Assembly: GCA_016801885.1 (NCBI GenBank)
Contig: JAFBJY010000326.1
Span: 62,001-126,000, forward strand
DNA length: 64,000 bases
Reading direction: 5' to 3'
Source: Toxotes chatareus
Taxonomy: Eukaryota; Chordata; Actinopteri; Toxotidae
Each line of letters begins with the position of its first letter. Positions within the stretch are counted from its first letter, which is position 1. Positions 44,170 through 55,444 of the stretch are shown here, one piece after another. Below the pieces are notes generated by a model, which worked only from the letters and a program-made list of their open reading frames with translations, was not told the origin of the DNA and searched no databases. Both the position numbers and the translations under genes were made by a program.

Positions 44170-45120
44170 ATTCAAGAATAAAGCAAAACAAAAATTAAAT
44201 GTATTTTATTGGGAATTTATGTGATAGACCAACACAAAGTGGTGCATAACTGTGAAGTGGAAGAAAAATACTTTGTGTTTAAGATTTTATACAAATAAAA
44301 ATCTGAAAAGTGTGGTGTGCATATGTATTCATCCCTTTACTCTGATACCCTTAAATAAATTCAATGCAACCAACTGCCTTCAGAAGTCACCTAATTAGTA
44401 AATAGAGTCCATCTGTGTGTTCTTCAATCTCAGTATAAACACAGCTGTTCTGTGAAGGACTCACAGGTTTGTTAGAGAACATTAGTGAACAAACAGCATC
44501 ATGAAGACTAAGGAACACACCAGACAGGTGAGGGATAAAGTTGTGGAGAAGTTAGGTGATAAAAGCATATTCCAAAGGGTTCAAAGGGCTGATGGTAACT
44601 CTGAAGGAGCTGCAGAAATCCACAGCTCAGGTGGGAGAATCTGTCCACAGGACAACAATTAGTTCCACACTCCACAAATCTGGCTTTTATGGAAGAGTGG
44701 CAAGAAGAAAGCCATTGTTGAAAGAAAGCAATAAGAAGTCCCATTTAAAGTTTGCCACAAGCCACGTAAGAGGACACAGGAAACATGTAGAAGAAGGTGC
44801 TGTGGTCAGATGAGACCAAAATTGAACTTTCTGGCCTACATGCAAACCGCTATGTGTGGTGGAAACTGAAAACTGCACATCAACCTGAACACACCATCCC
44901 CACTGTGAAACATGGTGGTGGCAGCATCATGCTGTGGGGGTGATTTTCTTCAGCAGGAACAGGAAGCTGGTCAGAGTTGATGGGAAGATGGATGGAGCTA
45001 AATACAGGGCAATCCTGGATGAAAACCTGTTAGAGGCTGCAAAAGACCTGAGACTGGGGCAGAGGTTCACTTTTCAGCAGGAAGACGTCCCTAAGCAGTG
45101 TCTCTTCTGTGAGACATTTG
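44170..45120 (+). mobile_element. Tc1-like transposon, 3'-truncated and mutated
   Basis: The 5' region (GATAGACCAACACAAAGTGG ... TATGTATTCATCCCTTTACTC) leads to a transposase relic: an ATG at 44,501 (MKTKEHTRQ-like), LMVTLKELQKSTAQVGESVH, HKSGFYGRVARRKPLLKE, HGGGSIMLWG and VRVDGKMDGAKYRAILDEN, then RFTFQQEDVPKQC. The last is a degraded QQDN.PKHT box. Frameshifts occur around 44,800 and 44,940. The element breaks off where inverted arm 2 begins (about 45,124), before its right terminus. Confidence 0.85.
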
Positions 45121-45468
45121 TCACTGTGAAGTTCTTTGTTCTTTCTATCCTGTGACAGTGGAAATAAAAAGTTGTGTTGAGTAAATGTCCATCATTTACA
45201 CTTTACTGTGTTGGACAGTAAATAATAATAATAATGTTTCTTCTGTAGATGTTCTCACTGCAGCTGGAGGGAAGAATAAAAAGTAAAGAAACAGCTTCAG
45301 TGGCTCTGACAGAACTAAGTGGAATAAATCTGCTGTCACCCTTGTTTTCACACAGATAACTGGCTTTATCCAATGAGACCAACTAGACTGTCTTCACTTT
45401 GACCTCTGACATATACTGGAACACCACTGTATATATGGGACTAATCAGCTCCTGTAGATACACTAGAA

Positions 45469-48030
45469 CAGGGGTCGGCAACCTTTTTTATCAAAAGAGC
45501 CACTTTGTGCCACCCCCCCGGAGCCGCAAAAAATTACAGAGTTTATAAACTTCTAAAAGTTTTAATCTTTATTTAAATTTTAACAGTTGGAATCACTGAA
45601 TACAACAAACAAGCCCACTTTAATATATAATATGTTTAATAGTAGTAACCCATGCGTTCTCCCGTCCTCTTCGGGTTTGTTGGCAGCCAGCCAGTGATCA
45701 ATGGACGCACCTTAAAATACAAAAAAAAAGTATAGTAGAGTATTTTTATTGAAAACAATAGCTTATTAAATTATGTTGTTCTTACCTGTTTAGTGGGATT
45801 TCTGTGTCTGCATTTCCCTGCAGATCTTCCCTATGTCGGCCCTGTAAGATGTGACTTTCATCTTCATGCAGGACTGTAGAGTCTCACTGGTGAAGCGGGA
45901 GCGGTATGTGGACTTTATAATGTTCATGCTTGAGAAAACTTGCTCGCATAAGTAAGTTGAGCCAAAGATGGATAGGACTCCAAATGCACACCTTTTCATG
46001 TTGATATAGGTGTCAGGAATGGCATTCCATGTTGCAAAAATAAGTTTGTCGGGTTGGCGTAGTTTTTCCATATCACTCCATTTGTGCTCTTTAGCGAGAG
46101 TAGCCCTCTGACGGGCGACTTCTTCAAGATCCGCTGACAGGGATTTGAACTTGTTAACCCACAAAACTTTATCCGCAATATCGGCCAGTTCAATTTCTAG
46201 ATCAGGCTTACTTACTCCTGTGAATGCGGATGTGTTCAGCAGGGATGGGTCGCTGTTCAGCGGTGCGACAGGGAAAGAGAGAGTCTGTTTCTCCTTTCTG
46301 AACTCACTGAATCTTTCTCCAAATGCAGCTTGCATTGCAGTAATGGCACGGTGGAAATAATCACAATTTATGTGATTGTTTGCTTCTTTGAACTCTCTTA
46401 GGGAGGGGAAGTGAGAGAGCGTGCCATTTTGTACATCTCTGGCGAACACTGTCATCTTGCGCTCAAATGCCAAAATCTCCTCCAGCATGTGCAGTGCCGT
46501 GCTTCCCTTTCCTTGGAGATTTTTATTCAGCATGTTCAAGTAACTTGTCATGTCCACCATGAAGTAAAACTTTTCCAGCCAAGATGGGTCTTCCAGTTCA
46601 GGATAGCCGAGGCCTTTACTTCCCAAGAAGGTTTTTACGTGCTCCAGACAGGCAGCGAAGCGTTTCAGCACCTCCCCCCTGGACAGCCACCGGACTCTGT
46701 TGTGCAGCAGGAGATCTGAATACGTGTTTTCGACTTCTTCTAACAACGAACAAAACTGCCGGTGGCTTAACCCATTCGCAATTACTTTGTTCACTATCTT
46801 GATAACAAGGTTCATTACTTCCACACATTCAGGGGGAAATGTTTGTGCGCAAAGTGCTTCTTGGTGGATAATGCAGTGAAACGTCATCAGATCTCGGCCC
46901 AGTGACTTTTGAAGTAAATTCACAAAGCCCTTCTGTGCTCCTCTCATACTTGGCGCCCCGTCAGTAGATACCGACACTAAGTGAGTCGTGTTTATCCCTT
47001 TATCTTTTAGACAACTCACAACAGCATCACAAATGTCCTGCCCACGAGTTTGGCCCTTAAGCGGTATGAGTTCAATCAGTTCTTCCCGCGGCCCATCAGC
47101 ATTGGCGTACCTGCATAACAGTGCTATCTGCTCAACGTCGTTTACATCACTTGACTCATCACAGGCAATTGAAAATGCTTGAGCTGAATTAATGTCATCA
47201 ATTTGCTTACTACTGATATTTGCTGCCATTTTAATGGTCCTGTCCTTAACGGTCTTTGCAGAGAGAGGCATGTCTTTAGTTTTCTGAACAATTTCCTTTT
47301 TGTTTTTAAAATCGGAGAATAGATGCTCTGATATTTGAATAAACGTTTCTTTTATGTATTCTCCGTCTGTGAACGGCTTACCCCTCTTTACGATCTCCTG
47401 AGCTGCCAAAAAACTAGCAGCTGTAGTTGACTGTGGAGAGCTGATCCATTTTTTGAAAGATAGTTTTCTCTCTTCAGCTTGTCGTTGCAATTCCGAAATT
47501 GCTCTCTGGCGCTCATCTTCGGTTGGGTATTTTTCAGCAAATGCTAAATGCTTGCTTTGAAAATGTCTTTCAACGTTACTTTTTTTGTTGTTTGATAGTT
47601 TCTCGCTACATATCAAGCACACAGGTAAGCCAGCGTCATTGGCGGTGAATGCAAAAGCAGATGTCCACGCTGCATTAAACTCTCTATTTTCTTCCGACAC
47701 TTTTCTTTTTTGGGCTCTTTTCATGCTTACAGTGGTAGGGGTTCCCGCCGGGTAGTCCCGCCAGCAAGTAAAGGCGACGGCTGCTGACGTTGATCTGACA
47801 TATATTTTAAGTGACAAATTATTTAAAAAAAATAAATAAAAAAACTTTATTTAGATGGTATCAACTAAAACCCCAGGGGAATTGTGCAACAAAATGAACA
47901 CATAATGACGATAATAAAAGAAAAAAAGAAAAAAAAACATTCCATGTTTTTTTGTCACGGCCATCGGGAGCCACTACAAGGAGGCTGAAGAGCCGCATGC
48001 GGCTCCAGAGCCGCAGGTTGCCGACCCCTG
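45469..48030 (-). mobile_element. Complete hAT transposon, 2,562 bp, 8-bp TSD CACTAGAA
   Basis: Both ends carry the 16-bp terminal inverted repeat CAGGGGTCGGCAACCT (45,469-45,484 and its reverse complement at 48,015-48,030), flanked by identical CACTAGAA at 45,461-45,468 and 48,031-48,038. The paralogous arm has the unoccupied site with a single copy of that octamer (about 16,574-16,581 on the other strand). One intact transposase ORF lies inside. All visible requirements for autonomous movement are present. Confidence 0.97.
45790..47724 (-). CDS. hAT transposase, intact (GTF2IRD2/ZBED5/SCAND3-like subgroup)
   Basis: The first ATG at 47,724 (MKRAQKRKVSEENREFNAAW) gives 644 residues; the frame is open further upstream only from a TTG. 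An N-terminal zinc finger has CLIC...HFQSKH spacing (about residues 35-60). The catalytic core has FSIACDESSDVNDVEQIALL (first Asp), LVSVSTDGAPSMRG (second Asp) and TFHCIIHQEAL (C..H motif). The expected catalytic Glu lies in the C-terminal half, before the hAT dimerisation segment FGSTYLCEQVFSSMNIIKS. The protein cuts the element out and reinserts it at 8-bp targets. There are no stops or frameshifts over 1.9 kb, in contrast to every other element in the window. Annotation pipelines often name this family general transcription factor II-I repeat domain-containing protein 2-like. Confidence 0.93.
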   Translation of the reverse strand: MKRAQKRKVSEENREFNAAWTSAFAFTANDAGLPVCLICSEKLSNNKKSNVERHFQSKHLAFAEKYPTEDERQRAISELQRQAEERKLSFKKWISSPQSTTAASFLAAQEIVKRGKPFTDGEYIKETFIQISEHLFSDFKNKKEIVQKTKDMPLSAKTVKDRTIKMAANISSKQIDDINSAQAFSIACDESSDVNDVEQIALLCRYANADGPREELIELIPLKGQTRGQDICDAVVSCLKDKGINTTHLVSVSTDGAPSMRGAQKGFVNLLQKSLGRDLMTFHCIIHQEALCAQTFPPECVEVMNLVIKIVNKVIANGLSHRQFCSLLEEVENTYSDLLLHNRVRWLSRGEVLKRFAACLEHVKTFLGSKGLGYPELEDPSWLEKFYFMVDMTSYLNMLNKNLQGKGSTALHMLEEILAFERKMTVFARDVQNGTLSHFPSLREFKEANNHINCDYFHRAITAMQAAFGERFSEFRKEKQTLSFPVAPLNSDPSLLNTSAFTGVSKPDLEIELADIADKVLWVNKFKSLSADLEEVARQRATLAKEHKWSDMEKLRQPDKLIFATWNAIPDTYINMKRCAFGVLSIFGSTYLCEQVFSSMNIIKSTYRSRFTSETLQSCMKMKVTSYRADIGKICREMQTQKSH

Positions 48031-48521
48031 CACTAGAAGGATTTTAGACTGAAAAGACATATATATTTTTATAATACCATCATATATCAAAAGTGGAAAA
48101 TGTGCTAATTTTCATGATTTTACAACTATAAAGAGATACTTGAGTCTGACTCATGTTGTTTCCTGCATTAATCAGCTCATCTTCTGTCTTAAGGAAAATA
48201 AACTTGCACACATGTATTTAAACTACACATGGTCAGTGTCAGTGAACATCACACAGCTTTAATATGAGATAAAAGAACTTTTTTTTCTTCCTCTGGACAT
48301 TAGACAGTGTCCACTGTGACTGTCCACCTGAGTATGAATGTTTAACAGTGCAGAGACAGAATAACACAGAGACAAACTGCTGGCTAAGATCCCATCAGAG
48401 ACCAGCAAACACTTTGTGTTGCTTCCTCCTCCCATTCCCCTCCTCTTCACTGGCTTCACTTCACTCCATGTGACAAATCATGGTTGTGGTGCTGAATGAA
48501 ATGAGTTGGACAGAGGACTCA

Positions 48522-48684
48522 GAGGACTCACACATAGACACAGTCTCTTCCTCTCTGGATAACAGTTCCGGTAGGGGTCGCTAATGTCCGTGTGAAAGCA
48601 GCAGAAGAAGCAGCGACAGAGTCTCCAGCTCTTGTGTTCATCAGCAGCGTTCACACTGGGATTTCTTCCTCCGCTCGGCTTCAT
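48522..48684 (-). other. Candidate first exon, cysteine-rich hypothetical (arm 2 copy)
   Basis: Counterpart of 15,795-15,957. The ATG at 48,684 opens the same MKPSGGRNPSVNAADEHKSW frame, with RLCRCFFCCFHTDISDPYRN conserved, then CYPERKRLCL, ending at a GTGAGTCC donor match. Few substitutions separate the copies. Confidence 0.35.
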
Positions 48685-48774
48685 CTGCAGCGCTTTCTCT
48701 TCTGGAAATGAACCGCTGGACACGGAGCTTCGTCGGGAAGAGCGCGGAGCTTTTGCAGCTGATTAAAGGACACC

Positions 48775-48946
48775 ATGCTTTACTTCTGGATACACACCGT
48801 GTGGATCCCCGCCGTCGCTTTCCTCTTTGGATTTCAAGGCAACGGATCGTTTTCCACTAGGAAACACCGGAGCTGAGAGGGAAATTCCAGCTACCGTGGA
48901 TGTTTATTGTGCGTGTGTCCGTCTGATGCTGACTCGAGTTGTGAAG
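48775..48946 (+). other. Candidate signal-peptide exon (arm 2)
   Basis: The ATG at 48,775 opens MLYFWIHTVWIPAVAFLFGF and then QGNGSFSTRKHRS before TGA at 48,874. The start looks like a secretory signal peptide (hydrophobic core WIPAVAFLFGF). The same donor AAG|GTATGTG as in arm 1 follows at 48,946, but the stop precedes it. In arm 1 the 85-bp block is absent and the ATG reads into a different, open 29-codon exon. Coding status is uncertain. Confidence 0.3.
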
Positions 48947-49126
48947 GTATGTGAAGTGACGTCCCTTCCTGAAAACACCTGACAGGACAGAGAGGTCTGC
49001 GCTCCTCACGGCGAAGCCTCTGACTTTCTGCTGCTTCCTGTTACAGCAGAGCTCTGTTTGCTCTAAATGAAGTTAGTGATGAGTGGAGCTGAGCCGAGCT
49101 GACAGCAGTCTTCATGTACAGTAGCA

Positions 49127-49665
49127 GTGTGTGACACAGAGAGCAGAGCAGCCTCAGAGGCTGATGGTACAGCTGACAGCTTCAGTACAGTCTCCTCTCA
49201 GCACAGTAGTAGAGTAGTGCAGAAACATGTGGAGCCTGTTGGACTGTCTCCACTGCTGGACTTATTTCTGAGAGCTGGTCTCTCTGATGAAATGTGTGTG
49301 TGTGACATTTGTATTAGGCCGTATGCAAGTTAGCTTGTGTGTATTGTTAAATAGCTGTAAATACCAAACCTAACCACAGAGTGGACTCTGGATACAAACC
49401 CCAGTCTCCCACCTCCACTGCTGTTAATAAACTTCATTACCTCATTCATTCAGAAAATCTGTTTCCTCTGAACATCATCCAGCCACATTATGTTTCACAC
49501 ATAATGGATTTACTACAGTTTAGTGTATTTAGTGTATGTGGTTGTAGTGAGCGAGGGAGTGAGAGAATGAATACAGGAAGACAGATGGATCAACACGGTG
49601 AACAAAACATACAGGTGTACAATGACAGTGTTGTGGTAAAACTGAGTTACAATCCAATATCATAA
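49127..49665 (+). other. Two ORFs shared by both inverted arms
   Basis: The frame 49,127-49,333 (CDTESRAASEADGTADSFST ... QHSSRVVQKHVEPVGLSPLL) is matched over about 60 residues by 15,436-15,260 in arm 1. The frame 49,381-49,665 (DSGYKPQSPTSTAVNKLHYL ...) matches 15,180-14,881 with a 5-residue in-frame indel. They lie downstream of the candidate exon at 48,775. Neither has a known domain, and both frames start with non-ATG codons, so they may be untranslated sequence of a duplicated gene. Confidence 0.3.
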
Positions 49666-51289
49666 TACACGGGGAATAATGTATCACACAAGCTGCTCCA
49701 CATAGACCTAGCATAGCATTTGGAGCAGGCACACAATTAAATTCCTCAAAGGCCAAATGGATTTTCTGATTGTGTCATTCTTCAGAATGGCTGTGGGCTC
49801 TGTTACATCTAAACAAGATGTGTGTGTGTGTGCGTGTCTCACTTTACTCCAACACACCAATCAAATATTTCATTAGTGCTTCAGGACTGTGCAGTTTGTT
49901 AGAGTTAAATTTAGGATCCATTTTTCAAGAGAACTTCTCAGAACCTTTTCAGTCTATGAACCTTTAAACATATCAGCTCTCTCACACTGACTGAGGCTGA
50001 ATTCTGAACAGATACAAGATTTGGAGCTTAGTGACCATCATCAAAAGACAAGGAAACAGAAGAAAGAAAACATTTCAAAGAATGAATGTACCATTTCCTC
50101 ATATGAAATAGTTTCACTGCTTAATAATTAAGATCCTTCAACAACTAGGACTTAATACAGTCCTGTAGATGAGCTGCATGGAGCAGAAAACAAGAATCAG
50201 AGCTGAGAGTCTAAAGTGGCAGAGTTAAACTTCCAAACTTACTCTGTCCTCACACTCATCAACAGTTTTCCTCCTACACTCAAAACACAGCAAATGAACA
50301 CTCATCCAAATGCATCACATGCCACCTCAAACACATCAACATATTTTAGATTCCAGGTTCAGGACTAAGGTTTTCAAGGCAGGAAGAATTCTCAGCAGCC
50401 CAAATTTACTCCACAGTGAGGAAATCACTGATTGTTTTACTGTCCCTTAACCAAAGAGGGTGAACATGAACACAACCTGAAACGCTTCATGCAACAGCTG
50501 ATCCAGCTTTAAGTCCTACGACTCATTCTGGAGATTTACTACAGGACATAATTGTATTGAACTGGAAATGAACTAAAATCAAGACTCAAAGCCAAAAGGA
50601 GATTTGAACCTAGTGTTCAGTATAAGACACAAGTGGACTCAGTGATAGGTAAATGTAAGAAGGCTGAAACTTTAAAGCACAATAATAAGTAGATGATTGT
50701 AGAAGTGGAAACAGTGTGTGCTGGTTAGTTTGCATTGGACTGGGAGATTATTTCTCCTGAGTCTTAAACTCTGCTTCTTTGTTTTTGGCCAAATCTTGAG
50801 AGATGATGAAAGTGATTCACACATTGGAAATAAAAGATTTTACCAACACATCAAACTGTTTCCTGTTCACAGCACTTAAAGTGAAGTCCTCCATCAAGTA
50901 TCATCATACATCACAGACCTGACCTACAGTACATTGACGTAACTTCCTAAAATAACACACAGCACACTCCACTTTATGCTGTGACATCCAACTCCATCAT
51001 TTCCATTAGAATTTCTTTAGAAAGGATCTTGTTGCAGACAGTACAGACTTCCTAGAAATCCTTTTCTCTAACACAAACTACAGTGCATCACACCAAAACA
51101 AAGTTAAGAAGTTGAGCAACCATGAGAATATCTCACAGTCATGATCAGCATTAAAAAAAACCAATATTGTCCATGAATGATAAGCACACAATCAAACCAC
51201 CGGGCTTATGGGTATGATTACTTGCCAGTCACAGTTTCACAAACATATCATTTGGACAAAACATTTAAAAACATTAACTTCTAAACTAA

Positions 51290-51580
51290 ACACTGACATG
51301 AACTACTAACATGCACTGACTTACTGAAAACCTTGGAGCTGATCTGGACTTTCCTGTAGTTTCCTCTTGTCCTTGTAACAGCAGTAGCTCCTCCCTTCCT
51401 TGTCAATAATTGTGCAGAAATATCTGAGTGCTTCTTTCTTCCTAAATCATGAGCAAGTCCTGTCCAGTCCAACTGTTTCTGCTCCTGTTTGACTTCTGAA
51501 CTTGTCTCTGGCTGTGTGTCCACTTACTGCAGCCTGTGACATCAGGCTGTAGAATGTTGATACATCAAAGGCATCAAAGG
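51290..51580 (-). repeat. Duplicated exon-like unit, copy 4
   Basis: Arm 2 counterpart of copy 2. It has the same DTQPETSSEVKQEQ / LDWTGLAHDLGRKK frame, the GTAAGTC donor match at about 51,323, and the (CA)n tract at about 51,586-51,602 on the far side. No gene is seen in 51,791-52,664. Confidence 0.5.
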
Positions 51581-52664
51581 ACAAACACACACACACACAC
51601 ATATACTGGTACTTATGTCTTTGCGAGGACACTTGCTGACATAATGCATTCCCTAGTCCTTACCCTAACTCTAACCAAAATCCAGTTCTAACCCTGAAAC
51701 CAAGTCTTAACCCTCAAACAGCAACATGAACACAGATGGAAACACTGCAGAGCTGCTTTGGATGGTTTAACAGGTAGAGATCATCAGATAATGGAATGAC
51801 CTGATACCTTCATCTGTTTCCATAAACACATGGAGGAAATCTCCCAAACACAAACTTAACCACAATGTGATTCACAGTTAACAAACACACTTGCATGTAA
51901 ACTCTCACACCAGCATAAAAATAAGTCATTGTTTTAGGATCTGAAGAAGAAGATCCAGGATGAAGGAGATCAGGAGACAGGAGCCCCACAACAGAAGAGA
52001 GAGAAATAAAAGAAATACAATTAAAACACAAACAGATGAAGAATCATCTTAAAGTCATTGTAGTAAACAAAGAAAGTTTTGTTTCTGGACCCAGACTGAG
52101 AAAATACCAGTAACTGAAAATAATGATGAAAAAAAATGCTTCCTCCTTCCATCCAGCCTGGTTATTTTACAGCTTCTACTCCCAGAACATGATGATATAG
52201 TGTCAGCTTTAACTTTCACCATCAGCTTCCTACTTGATTCAGGTGACAGGTGTGATGCAGAGAAGAGACCAACATACAGCAGGACTCTGTGGATTTAAGG
52301 TCTAACAGCATAAGATAAGTTGAACGAGATCTAAAAGAAACATGAGTCAAAATGATTCTCTGTGCAGCAGCTGATCTGTTGCAGGAACAACAACTAAAAC
52401 TGTCTGTGGCAATGGAGAGATAGTGAATATCACTCCTCACTTTCAATAAAGAGGTGAAGACAGAAAATAATGTCTACTGCAAAGTCACAGGAAAACCAGA
52501 GAGTGAGGAAAGAGCACATTACTGTATTGATGAAAAAACAAAGATCTGATGGACAAAAACTTCTCAAAGTTGGAATGTAGGTGGTGCAAAGCACAGAGAG
52601 CAGAGAGAGATGAAGAACCCTCTGAAACCAGTCCTGGAGTCCTTGAAGGAGGACTTATTATGGA

Positions 52665-52915
52665 CTGACAGGAGACAGAAAGACACTTTACACTCATTTC
52701 TACCAGCAGTCAGCAGACAAACACTCATGAGAGCACCTTTACACCTCACTGTGACAAAAGAGACACAGCCCAGTTCAGCCTCTGCACAGCTCTGAAGGAC
52801 AAACACTGCTGTGACTGTATTTAAGAGGCAACATACTGTGATTCACATTAACAACTGACAATCATATCACTAATAAAACATTAAATTCAATACCTAATTA
52901 AAAAGCCAACAGGAG
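52665..52915 (-). repeat. Outer segment of inverted duplication (partner 1,655-1,915)
   Basis: Reverse complement of the block at 1.66-1.92 kb, including CTCATGAGAGCACCTTTACA and GAGGCAACATACTGTGATTC. Nothing is recognised in 52,916-53,847. Confidence 0.7.
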
Positions 52916-53847
52916 AACACTGTTTCTTTTACAGGCTGTTGGTATAAGATTTGAAGGAGAACAATGATTGAGACCTTAAGTGAGATTAGTTTCATTGTGA
53001 GCTCATTATCAAGTCTATCAAGGATGAAGCAGCGTTTTGTATTTTTAGGTAAGAAGTTTTTGGCCACAATCCCAGTTGTCATTTAAAGCACAGACTCATC
53101 ACTCTGCCTCCACAAAGGCTCTAATCCAGTCACACACTGCTTCACAGTCAAAGAGAGAAAACAAATAAATAAAACAAGAACAGCAGATAAAATACAAGAG
53201 AGGAGCAGATATAGAACACAAGTGTAAACATAAAATACTACGTTACCTAAAAACCTGTCTGAACAGATGGATTTGTATCTGCTTTGTGAAAGAGTCCACA
53301 GAGTCCACACACCTCAGAATTACTGGGAGATTATTCCAAAGTTTAGAGGCTGCAAACTGGAAAGCACAATCTTCCTGAGTCTTAAAACATGTCCGAGGTA
53401 CATTTAGAAAGTCCTGACCTAAGAGATCAGCTCATGGTGTGGTGGTGCAGAAGGTCCATGGTATACGGTGGAGCCTGGACATGTAACAGTCACTTCTGCA
53501 CAATGAACTTCAGTGATGGTTTAGGAATTTAATCTTTTGAAGTCAGCACATTATACAGGGACAGTGATACACCTGGATGTGTTTCATCCAAAATAAAAAT
53601 ACTACCTTCTTCAACTAATACTGTATGTCAGCTTTCAGGGAGTCTGAAGACACCAACCACCAACAGTGTGAGCTGCACACTGAATGTGATATTTCAGTGT
53701 TACAGATAGAAATAGGATTTTCCATTGTGTTGGTTGTAGTCACATCAAGTCATGATATGAATGGTCACTAACACTCAAACTGTGCTGGAACAGTGAAAAA
53801 AGTGTTTTTCCACTTTATTGCACAGAAAATGAAGTTGTTGATCTGAG

Positions 53848-54645
53848 TGTGGCGAGCGAGGGAGATGAGATAGATGATAATGGGGGTTGTAGCAGATAGC
53901 GGATGGTGTCGATCACTACAACACCCAACTAAGAGCAACCTACGAAGCCAGACAACGCCACCTTGGGAATTTCGCCCAGGGAAATAGTTTTAGTCAACTG
54001 GACCAACTCCAAGGCACCCAGGTTCATTTTACAACGGGCAGAGACGTAGTTCCAGAGCAATAATCAATATACTTTATTTCAAAATAACTTCAGTATGTCT
54101 TTAAACATTATAAAACACCATTCACACACAGAGTATTAAAATACTATAAAACACCATTCACACACAGGGGACGTGAGGGGAAAGGGGAGACCCTATCAGG
54201 GCTGAGGCTTACCAGGGAGCCAGCTCGAGGAGAGGGGTGAGGGGGAAACCACCACCCGGCACCACGACCGCCACCACCTTCAGCTCTCAGCCACTGAAAA
54301 GGGGACAAGGAAATAAAATTAGTGGAAAACACAGGAAAATAAATAACCAATATACAAATACTAACAAAAGAAAACAATAAATAAATGCTTACAAACTCAA
54401 TGCTTAATCAAAGCACTAAGAATATCAGTAACTAAACATAACATAAAATTCTTGTCACAAGCAAAAAAAGAAACAAAAGAAAGACAAAATCCAACTGAGT
54501 ATCAGGGCTAATTGAATCACAGAACGTCAAAAAATTAAACAAGAAAAGAAAGAAAAAGAAAAAAAAAACAAACCAGCACAGGACCTAGTTAAACACAATA
54601 TTTAATAAACCAAATAACCTAACCTAATAGAAATAAAGCTATAAA

Positions 54646-54705
<60 letters not shown>

Positions 54706-55148
54706 CAATAACCCAAAACCCATTCTAACTAAATGCAACAAAGGAAATGGGGGCATTAAATAAAGAGCAACCCCACCGTGCATTCATTCATTTTTAAAAG
54801 TCCAGGCCCAAGGCAAACGAAACTGTCCATTCAATACTCGCGTAGGTAGGGGTGATTGCGTTGTCCACCTGCGCAGCCCGACGGCAGCAACACCGGAGCG
54901 CCTGAGCGACCGGCAGAACCGCGGCAGAAACACCCCGGTAAGGTAGAACAAGGCAAAGCAGCAGTATTTCTTCTCCGTGCAGGACAAAGCAGCTGGCAAA
55001 TAATTCTCGATCAGGCTACGTGTGATCACCTGAGGGAGAGAGAAGCTGAGCGTGTCCACTCAGCAACAGTGGAGGCTAGCAGCAACCTGCGGCTAATTTG
55101 CAGCACTGGGACGGGCGAGGGTTACAGAGAGGGTCACAGATTCCTACA
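53848..55148 (-). repeat. Unclassified repeat-like block with polyadenylation signal
   Basis: Read on the minus strand it starts near TGTAGGAATCTGTGACCC and ends ...CTCGCTCGCCACA, so it could be a solo LTR with TG...CA ends. It contains AATAAAGTATATTGATTATT (an AATAAA signal at about 54,070). A short direct repeat (AAAACACCATTCACACACAG) lies at about 54,112 and 54,148, and an (AAT)n tract at about 54,648-54,704. No TSD is evident and no protein motif is present; the 91-codon minus frame at 54,784-55,059 is not recognised. Confidence 0.35.
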
Positions 55149-55444
55149 ACTTTTTCCCAGTTAAGCGGGAAAAGTTTGGTTTGCATTATCAGTAACATAA
55201 CACAGCTCTGATATGGCTGTAACTGATCAGTAAACAGTGACATAAGGCTGATATCCCAAAGTACAAACAAGAGCACAGGAGTGAGACTAAACTCCAAACT
55301 GTAGAGACTGAGGTAGAAGCTGCAAAAGTCCTGAGAGCTGAAAACAGAGAGACGTTTTAGAACAGAGCTTTCTCTCTAATCTTCAGCATAGATACACAAG
55401 TTTAGCTACTGAAGACACAGCTAAGGAGAGGAGAATGTTAAGAG
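55149..55444. repeat. Dispersed repeat fragment related to 8,345-8,460
   Basis: TTTGGTTTGCATTATCAGTA, CTGATCAGTAAACAGTGACA and ATCCCAAAGTACAAAC are shared with the 8.35-8.46 kb block in order. Confidence 0.5.

Larger units (their letters stand above)
45124..51790. repeat. Arm 2 of large inverted duplication
   Basis: Reverse-complementary to 12,880-16,922. It is longer because it contains the 2,562-bp hAT insertion (45,469-48,030), an 85-bp block at 48,784-48,868 and about 770 bp of different sequence at 50,230-50,995 (arm 1 has other sequence of about 230 bp there). A tRNA-like GGTTCAAATCTCC on the minus strand near 50,600 lies in that unique block. The arms face each other across about 28 kb containing NLR gene 1, the L2 and the U1-like sequence. 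Confidence 0.9.

Noticed and set aside
47725..47817. Longer start for the hAT transposase
   Set aside because: The extension begins at TTG; the ATG at 47,724 precedes the basic stretch and zinc finger expected at the N-terminus.
50590..50655. tRNA gene on the minus strand
   Set aside because: GGTTCAAATCTCC resembles a T-arm, but the remaining arms do not pair convincingly.
53848..55148. Firm call as a solo LTR
   Set aside because: TG...CA-like ends and an AATAAA exist, but flanking bases (CTGAG and ACTTT) give no target duplication and no paired element is present.
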